A stretch of DNA of 33,547 nucleotides. It comes from Minisyncoccota bacterium. GTDB taxonomy: Bacteria; Verrucomicrobiota; Lentisphaeria; Oligosphaerales; MVZH01. Positions 1 through 5,827 of this stretch are shown here, one piece after another. How positions within the stretch are numbered: position 1 is the stretch's first letter; each line of letters begins with the position of its first letter. Under the pieces are notes generated by a model, which searched no databases, was not told the DNA's origin, and was given only the letters and a program-made list of their open reading frames with translations. Where the stretch lies: NCBI GenBank assembly GCA_021734725.1, contig JAIPIM010000003.1:1-33547 (forward strand). Direction: 5' to 3'. Both the position numbers and the translations under genes were made by a program.

Positions 1-1
1 G

Positions 2-484
2 CCGGGTGCTGCGTACGGACCCGCCAAACAATGGCCCGTAGACAACTTCAGACAGGTGGCGGATGCCTGGACCGCGGAAGGGGGGCGTGTGGTTGTAGTC
101 GGCACGAACGCGGAGCGTGACGCGGCCGTCGAGATTATTGACCCGCGGTCGAACAATCTGAATCTGTGCGGAAAGACGTCCCTCAGCCAACTGATGGCCG
201 TACTTAAAACAGTGGCCCTCTGCGTCGCCAATGACAGCGGCGCCATGCACCTTGCGGCGGGTCTCGGCACGCCCGGAGTCGCCATCTTCGGATCCACCAA
301 TCCAGACGCCACCGGCCCCCTGGGCGCCCCATGGGTCGTGCTGGCCAATCCGCCCGCGTGCGCGCCATGCTTTGCAAGAGAATGCCAACGGCCCGCAAAC
401 AGATACCAGTGTCTGACGGCAATCACGCCCGATCATGTCATGCAGGCCCTGACGTTCCTTGAAAAACGACGACATGTCGCATAG
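2..484 (+). CDS. waaF: ADP-heptose:LPS heptosyltransferase, WaaF-like (GT9), C-terminal part only
   Basis: This is the C-terminal ~160 residues of a glycosyltransferase family 9 enzyme that adds heptose from ADP-heptose to the lipopolysaccharide inner core on the cytoplasmic face of the inner membrane. The frame is open back to base 2, so the GTG at 56 in the ORF track is internal. Reading from base 2 gives PGAAYGPAKQWP, the conserved opening of the C-terminal Rossmann-like domain. It is followed by NDSGAMHLAAGLGTP and the FGSTNPDATGPLG stretch, which bind the donor nucleotide in this family. A Cys cluster (CAPCFARECQ) near the end is typical of the heptosyltransferase II group. The start lies outside the window. 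WaaF rather than WaaC or WaaQ is my reading of the C-terminal motifs; the family assignment is much firmer. It is followed by 117 bases and then the restriction-modification island. Confidence 0.87.
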   Translation, partial: PGAAYGPAKQWPVDNFRQVADAWTAEGGRVVVVGTNAERDAAVEIIDPRSNNLNLCGKTSLSQLMAVLKTVALCVANDSGAMHLAAGLGTPGVAIFGSTNPDATGPLGAPWVVLANPPACAPCFARECQRPANRYQCLTAITPDHVMQALTFLEKRRHVA

Positions 485-524
485 GAAAGTGCGAAGTTTC
501 AAGTCGGACTTAGGCGGCATGAAA

Positions 525-553
525 TTGATTTTGACCACCAGAACCGTTATCTT
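525..553 (+). promoter_or_regulatory. candidate sigma70-like promoter for the restriction-modification island
   Basis: TTGATT at 525-530 and TATCTT at 548-553 are separated by exactly 17 bases. They lie in the only gap before the type III mod gene, about 50 bases upstream of its ATG. Each box matches consensus at four of six positions, so this is a candidate. The mod gene then has a good ribosome binding site (AAGGA, five bases before ATG 602). Confidence 0.4.
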
Positions 554-601
554 TCCGCTCACCTTGAGGACGCCGATCTTGCTTGTTCCGGAAGGATACG
601 A

Positions 602-2620
602 ATGAACACTACAAAGACATCTGTTGACCGCATGTCCCCCGCGCCGAATACCGAACGCATCGAGCAGTTAAAACGGCTTTTCCCGGAGATCGAATGCGAG
701 GGAAAGATCAATTTTGATACGCTTCGCGAGCTGCTGGACGGCGGGGTGGATGATCGTCCCGAGCGGTATTCGTTCTCGTGGGCCGGAAAACGAGACGCTA
801 TCCGGCTTCTGTCCGCCTCGAGCCGCGCGACGCTGATGCCGGATAGGGATGAGTCACTCGATTTCGACACCACGCAGAACCTGTTTATCGAGGGAGACAA
901 CCTCGAAGCACTGAAGCTGCTCTACAAGTCCTATTTCGGACGGGTCAAGATGATCTATATCGACCCGCCGTACAACACCGGCAACGATTTCGTCTACCCC
1001 GACAACTACCGCGATCCGCTCGATACCTACCTGCAACTGACCGGACAGCGCGACGCCGAGGGCAACCTGCTCACCAGCAACACTGACACCGGCGGCCGCT
1101 ACCACTCCGCCTGGCTCTCGATGATGTACCCCCGCCTCTTCCTCGCCCGTCAACTTCTGCGCGAGGACGGCGTGATCTTCATCTCGGTCGATGACCACGA
1201 AGTCCACAACCTGCGGTTACTCATGAACGAGATTTTCGGGGAGGAGAATTTCGTGGCAACTTTCGTGCGACGAAGGCGGATGGCAACGGCGATGCGGGGG
1301 GAGCCGATTTCGCCAGATCATGAATATGCAGTGTGTTTTGCCAGATCTCGCCAAGCCGTGTGCTTGTTCGGCTCCCTCGCCTCGGTTGGCGATTACCCGC
1401 ATGAAGATGATAAGGGGAAATACAGGAGCACGGACTTAACTGTAGGGATGACAAAGGAAATGCGTCCAAATCAGTGGTTCGAATTGGTTAATCCGCAAAC
1501 AGGCAAGAAATACTCACCCCCGCTTGGTCGGGTATGGAGATTCGAACCAGGTACTATGGCAAGGCATGTGAATGAGCAAAACATCATTTGGCCAGACGAG
1601 AAACCAGACAGCAATATGACCCGTCCAAGGTTCAAAACGCGGTTCGATGATGCCAAAGAGAAGCCCGTGTCAACTTGGATAGCGAAAGAGAAAGACTCAG
1701 GCAATGAAGTTCGCACCTTGAACGGCGCGCTAAATCAGGAAGCCACAAAGGAACTACGGGGAATATTTGGCGAGCAAATACTGGAGTATCCCAAGCCAGT
1801 ATCGCTGCTGGAATCCCTAGTGCAGTGCGGCACGCGTGACAAAGACATCATCATGGATTTCTTCGCCGGTTCAGCCACCACGGCACAAGCAGTCCTGGAG
1901 CTGAACCGAGAGGACGGCGGCAATCGCCGGTTCATCATGGTGCAATTGCCCGAGCGCCTGGAGAAACCGGTACAGCTCGATAATGGCGCGGAGTTGTGTA
2001 CCATCGCGGACATCGGCAAGGAACGCATCCGGCGGGTGGTCGAGAAGATGCAGTCCGAGCGCGAGGGCGAACTTGATCTGTCCGAGCGCGAGACACCGGA
2101 GGATCTGGGATTCCGCGTCTACAAACTGGCCGAGTCCAACTTCCGTCAGTGGGAGGAAAGTCAGAGTTCCGCGTTCACGCGGCAGTTGGAGCAAGCTTCA
2201 GCGAGCGGCTCGGCGGACGCGTCCGATGCGGCAGAAAGCGCTGCCACCCCCTCGGATCCCAAGTCAACCGGAAACACACCTGACAGCGCCGATCTGATCA
2301 AGCAGATGGCGCTGTTCACCGATCCCCTGGTCGACGGCTGGAAGCCCGAGGACGTCATCACTGAAATGACCCTCCGGGAGGGACTCAGCCTGACATCGAT
2401 CATCGAGCGAGTCGACGACATTGCGGAGGCAACCGTCTACCGCGTCACCGACCCCGCCAAGGAGCAGTCATTCACCATCTGCCTCGACGACACCCTCCGC
2501 CTCGAATCCCTGGCGCCGCTCGGCCTGACGCGCGACGACCTGTTCATCTGCCGCGACATCGCTCTCGACGACGAAACCGCCGCCAACCTCGCCCTGCAAT
2601 GCCGGCTGAAGGTGATATGA
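602..2620 (+). CDS. mod: type III restriction-modification system methyltransferase subunit (Mod), beta-class
   Basis: Mod subunit of a type III restriction-modification system: an S-adenosylmethionine-dependent DNA methyltransferase, most likely N6-adenine, that also carries target recognition for the Res partner. The 672-residue protein has the beta-class motif order. Catalytic motif IV DPPYNTGNDFVY starts at about residue 121, a long target-recognition region follows, and SAM-binding motif I DFFAGSATT lies at about residue 419. A low-complexity Ser/Ala/Asp linker (about 535-575) precedes a conserved C-terminal domain ending in FICRDIALDD, as in other type III Mods. The start is supported by GGAAGGA just upstream. 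The middle (about bases 1230-1750) is clearly lower in GC than the flanks: hand counts give 43% for bases 1441-1500 and 1561-1620 against 63% for 1021-1080. This suggests an exchanged recognition domain. The partner Res is encoded 3.2 kb downstream, with two extra genes between them, which is not the usual adjacent mod-res arrangement. Confidence 0.92.
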   Translation: MNTTKTSVDRMSPAPNTERIEQLKRLFPEIECEGKINFDTLRELLDGGVDDRPERYSFSWAGKRDAIRLLSASSRATLMPDRDESLDFDTTQNLFIEGDNLEALKLLYKSYFGRVKMIYIDPPYNTGNDFVYPDNYRDPLDTYLQLTGQRDAEGNLLTSNTDTGGRYHSAWLSMMYPRLFLARQLLREDGVIFISVDDHEVHNLRLLMNEIFGEENFVATFVRRRRMATAMRGEPISPDHEYAVCFARSRQAVCLFGSLASVGDYPHEDDKGKYRSTDLTVGMTKEMRPNQWFELVNPQTGKKYSPPLGRVWRFEPGTMARHVNEQNIIWPDEKPDSNMTRPRFKTRFDDAKEKPVSTWIAKEKDSGNEVRTLNGALNQEATKELRGIFGEQILEYPKPVSLLESLVQCGTRDKDIIMDFFAGSATTAQAVLELNREDGGNRRFIMVQLPERLEKPVQLDNGAELCTIADIGKERIRRVVEKMQSEREGELDLSERETPEDLGFRVYKLAESNFRQWEESQSSAFTRQLEQASASGSADASDAAESAATPSDPKSTGNTPDSADLIKQMALFTDPLVDGWKPEDVITEMTLREGLSLTSIIERVDDIAEATVYRVTDPAKEQSFTICLDDTLRLESLAPLGLTRDDLFICRDIALDDETAANLALQCRLKVI

Positions 2621-2653
2621 GTACAATCTGCTTTGCCGTTTTTGGCAACACAC

Positions 2654-2682
2654 TTGCATGCGCTAATAAAAAGCAGTATTAT
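2654..2682 (+). promoter_or_regulatory. candidate internal promoter before the second methyltransferase
   Basis: TTGCAT (2654-2659), a 17-base spacer and TATTAT (2677-2682) lie in the AT-rich 100-base gap between mod and the next gene. The -10 box is good (five of six) and the -35 box is weak. If real, it would allow the methyltransferase-PIN-Res block to be expressed separately from mod. Confidence 0.35.
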
Positions 2683-2720
2683 TACTCGGCAACCATTGAG
2701 GAGAATCATTCGAGTTCAGC

Positions 2721-5306
2721 ATGAAGTCTAAAATGACAATTCATGAACCTGCGGACGTAATCCCGTTCCTGAAACGCTGCGGCTACTCCCCCCGCAATAT
2801 CCGGCGGGATTATAGCTTCGGTGATTCGGCTCCCGTCCCGGTGGCGGCGTTTGCCCACGAGCCCTGCGATGCCCGAACAGCATGCATTGCAGTCACGGCA
2901 GGCGGAAACGATCCGGAGGCAACGGTGGCGGATCTCCGCAAGCTCGGGGCGCCGGTTGTATTCGTGGTTGGCCATCAGGAGTTTCAGTGGTGGCAGCCAG
3001 GCGCAGAAACCGACAAGCTTCGCCACTCGTATGCGTCGGCACAGGCAGTGAAAGAACTTGACGTGCATCGGGACAAATTGGGGCCGGAGCAACTTTTCCG
3101 GGCCAAGAATTTCGGACGGCAACATCCGAGCTATCAACTCGAGTTCGTTGATCTCGGCCTGTTGCCTTTCGCCGAGAACCAAATGGGAGATACGCTCAGC
3201 TCTCTGATCGAAGATGTCATACAAAGCGTTTGGCGGCAATTGCCGACGCAGAAGGATGAGGGGGCAAAATCCAGGCAATTCCGGAGCCTTTTCGAGACCC
3301 TTTTTCATGTCCTCGCCGGAAAAATCCTTCATGATAAAGAGGTTTCGGGATTCAAACAACTCGACACATCTGATGCCTTCCAGACAATCCAGCGTGTAAG
3401 ACGTCACTATGGCCAAAACCGGTCCCCGCTTGGCGTTGGGAGACTGCCGCAAGAGGTTTTGGTCGAACTGGCTCACCGCATTTCGCAGTTAAGCTCCTTG
3501 TCGAACCTAACAACGGAGACTCTCGGTGCCGTCTATGAGAAGACCCTGGTATCCAAGCAGAACCGTAAACTTTTGGGCATTCACAGCACACCCTCATACC
3601 TGATCGACTACATTGTGTGGGATCTGGTTGACTGGATCGCCGAGATACCCGCGGACCGTCGTCACGTTTATGAACCTTGTTGCGGCCATGCCGGTTTTCT
3701 TGTTGGCGCGATGCGGATGCTGCGGGACTTGTTACTTGGGGAAACACCCTCCATAGATGTAACTGAGCACGACTACCTTCGGGAGCACCTGCACGGGTTA
3801 GAGCTTGATCCGTTTGCCATGGAAATCGCCCGTCTGGGGCTTACTCTTGCCGACGTGCCGAATCCGAACGGCTGGAACTTGAGGCGCGACAACGTTTTTG
3901 CGGCGCAATGGCCCGGCCCCCGAGACCCGGTCCCCGGCATTGTTTTCATGAATCCCCCGTTCGAGAATTTCAAGAAACAGGATCGCGCGGAGTTAGCAAA
4001 CGCCTCGCTTGAGTATCGGAACAAAGCCGCGGAAATATTCTCCCGCCTTGTCAGGCGTCTGCAGCCCGGCGGCGTTTTCGGTGTGGTTCTACCCGAGACT
4101 CTACTTCACAACAAAGAAACCGCGTCGCTTCGGGAACGACTATGCACTGAATTCGAGTTGCGGGAGATCACCCTGTTCCCCGATAAAGTCTTCAATTTCT
4201 CGGACGCCGAATCCGCGGTGCTTCTCGGGCGCCGCAAGAAACCGAAAGCCAATACGGTCCGGGTCAACAGGGTGGACAACCGGGACCTGGATAGCTTCCG
4301 CAAACATCAGGCGCCGTCCGACCGACAGGAATGCTCGCAGCAACGGTTCCGGGAACAGCCCGGGTTTGACCTCAGAATTCCGAGGCTCGATGCCGTTTGG
4401 CAGGAGCTGGAGTACAAGCCGCGATTGAAATCAATCGTAGAAGGAGGGCAAGGTCTCACTTATGTGGCGGAGAAAGAACTTCCGGCGAAAGCCCATGCTG
4501 TAGCCGATCATCCATTCGAAGGTGCTGTGCCCGGTTTCACGAACCCGGGACGCAACGTGATGCTGCACCAACTCCCGCGTGAGCATCGGATGTCCTTGGA
4601 TCCAGAATTGATCGCCGCTCCCAGATGGGGAACCGCCATAGGGCAACCGCAGGTTCTTTTGAACTACGCCCCCGTAAGACGTGGCCCCTGGCGACTCAAA
4701 GCTTTGATTGATCGGGAAGGGCACGCGGTGACAAGCCGCTTCCTGGTTTTTCGGCCCACAGACAAGAGGATACCACTCGATTTCATTTGGGCATTGCTGA
4801 ACTCTCCGGTAGGCAACGCGTTTGCATATTGTCACTTAGGCAAGCGCGACAACCTCTCTGGGACTATGCTTAATATGCCTGTGCCGCGTATTACTGAAGA
4901 GGCCATGGCAGCAGTAACGTGGAAAGTCTGCGAGTACTTTGAAGCAGCAGCGGGGCGGGCGAATTCATTAAGAGCAGAAAGCGAACCAAAACAGCTTCAA
5001 GATTTGCTCCTGCGAATTGACGCCGAGATTCTGCGACTTTACAATCTCCCGCCACGATTAGAGCGGCAGGTTTTGGACCTCTTTCGCGGCCATGAGCGCG
5101 TAGGCGTACCCTTCGTTTTCACCGAGTATTTCCCGCCAGATTTCGGACCATTTATCCCTCTGCATGAGTATCTGTCCCCGGATTACAAACGGGCTACAGC
5201 CGGCGAGCTGCGCAAACGGCTTCGTTCCTTTGACGATCCAGACATTTCAAAAGCGCTGCAGATTGCATGTGAAGCATTCACGCTGGACGAGGAGAATCAA
5301 TCGTGA
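2721..5306 (+). CDS. N-6 adenine DNA methyltransferase (gamma-class, HsdM/Eco57I-like) with fused recognition-like region
   Basis: An 861-residue SAM-dependent DNA methyltransferase, distinct from the Mod upstream. It has the gamma-class order: SAM-binding motif I as EPCCGHAGFL at about residue 318 (usual form DPxCGxGxF), then the catalytic NPPF at residue 411. Helical sequence before motif I resembles the N-terminal part of HsdM proteins. The region after the catalytic domain (about 560-720) looks like a type I or IIG recognition region, including MPVPRIT. The first ~110 residues match no domain I recognise; a degraded nuclease fold is possible but lacks a clear PD-ExK motif. The C-terminal 75 residues are a separate-looking segment that starts near LPPRLERQ. 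Its stop overlaps the PIN gene start by four bases. Ribosome binding at ATG 2721 is weak: a perfect GAGGAG sits 17 bases away, too far. The exact role (protective modification, type IIG-like restriction, or an accessory to the type III system) cannot be told from sequence. Confidence 0.85.
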   Translation: MKSKMTIHEPADVIPFLKRCGYSPRNIRRDYSFGDSAPVPVAAFAHEPCDARTACIAVTAGGNDPEATVADLRKLGAPVVFVVGHQEFQWWQPGAETDKLRHSYASAQAVKELDVHRDKLGPEQLFRAKNFGRQHPSYQLEFVDLGLLPFAENQMGDTLSSLIEDVIQSVWRQLPTQKDEGAKSRQFRSLFETLFHVLAGKILHDKEVSGFKQLDTSDAFQTIQRVRRHYGQNRSPLGVGRLPQEVLVELAHRISQLSSLSNLTTETLGAVYEKTLVSKQNRKLLGIHSTPSYLIDYIVWDLVDWIAEIPADRRHVYEPCCGHAGFLVGAMRMLRDLLLGETPSIDVTEHDYLREHLHGLELDPFAMEIARLGLTLADVPNPNGWNLRRDNVFAAQWPGPRDPVPGIVFMNPPFENFKKQDRAELANASLEYRNKAAEIFSRLVRRLQPGGVFGVVLPETLLHNKETASLRERLCTEFELREITLFPDKVFNFSDAESAVLLGRRKKPKANTVRVNRVDNRDLDSFRKHQAPSDRQECSQQRFREQPGFDLRIPRLDAVWQELEYKPRLKSIVEGGQGLTYVAEKELPAKAHAVADHPFEGAVPGFTNPGRNVMLHQLPREHRMSLDPELIAAPRWGTAIGQPQVLLNYAPVRRGPWRLKALIDREGHAVTSRFLVFRPTDKRIPLDFIWALLNSPVGNAFAYCHLGKRDNLSGTMLNMPVPRITEEAMAAVTWKVCEYFEAAAGRANSLRAESEPKQLQDLLLRIDAEILRLYNLPPRLERQVLDLFRGHERVGVPFVFTEYFPPDFGPFIPLHEYLSPDYKRATAGELRKRLRSFDDPDISKALQIACEAFTLDEENQS

Positions 5307-5824
5307 GGGGATGGCTGCTTGACACCAATATTCTGCGATCACTGACTGATCGTAAACATGAACACCATAATGCTGTTGCCGCCCGCCTGCAGGAAATACC
5401 CTCAACAGAGCCGGTGTATGTTTCTGCGGTAACCGCTGGGGAAGTCGAGTACGGCATCCGGTGCTACCCCAAGATGCCGTCGGAAAAGAAGCATCTATTG
5501 CGCTTTGTGCTGGACGATTTTCTCCTCCTAACGATCACGGAGAATACCAAAGCCCCATACGCTTCAATACGTGCCAAGCTCTTCGAAAACACAATCAAGA
5601 AGGGGAAGAAAGGCATGCGCCCTGAGCAGATCGTCGATCCGGTAACATCCCTCCGCCTGGGAGTGCAAGAGAATGATATCTGGATCACGGCCCAGGCGGT
5701 TGAGCGCGGCCTCACGCTGGTCACGCATGACAGGAAGATGCAGCGTTTGTGGGAAGCTGCAAATGGTGACTTGCGGGTGGCGGATTGGGGCGATCCTGAG
5801 TTTGCCTGGCCGGAGAATGGATAG
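5303..5824 (+). CDS. PIN-domain nuclease, VapC-like
   Basis: A 173-residue PIN-domain protein of the VapC type, expected to be a Mg2+-dependent ribonuclease. The acidic residues of the family are all visible: Asp7 in LLDTNIL, Glu47 in AGEVEYG, Asp125 in ENDIWITAQA and Asp143 in THDRKM, so it should be active. It starts at GTG, with the A of GTGA shared with the stop of the methyltransferase gene and a strong GAGGAG eight bases upstream. This predicts translational coupling. It ends just before the res start. No separate antitoxin gene (VapB, PhD or similar) is present on either side. That leaves either an unusual antitoxin, for instance the tail of the preceding protein, or a PIN nuclease that works as part of the restriction system. 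It is somewhat longer than typical VapC (about 130-140 residues). Confidence 0.85.
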   Translation: MRGWLLDTNILRSLTDRKHEHHNAVAARLQEIPSTEPVYVSAVTAGEVEYGIRCYPKMPSEKKHLLRFVLDDFLLLTITENTKAPYASIRAKLFENTIKKGKKGMRPEQIVDPVTSLRLGVQENDIWITAQAVERGLTLVTHDRKMQRLWEAANGDLRVADWGDPEFAWPENG

Positions 5825-5827
5825 TTG

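Noticed and set aside
2721-5306. A type I HsdM with missing HsdS and HsdR
   Set aside because: The protein carries its own recognition-like region after the catalytic domain and no separate HsdS exists. The neighbouring helicase has the type III DEPQ motif and a C-terminal nuclease, unlike HsdR with its N-terminal nuclease.
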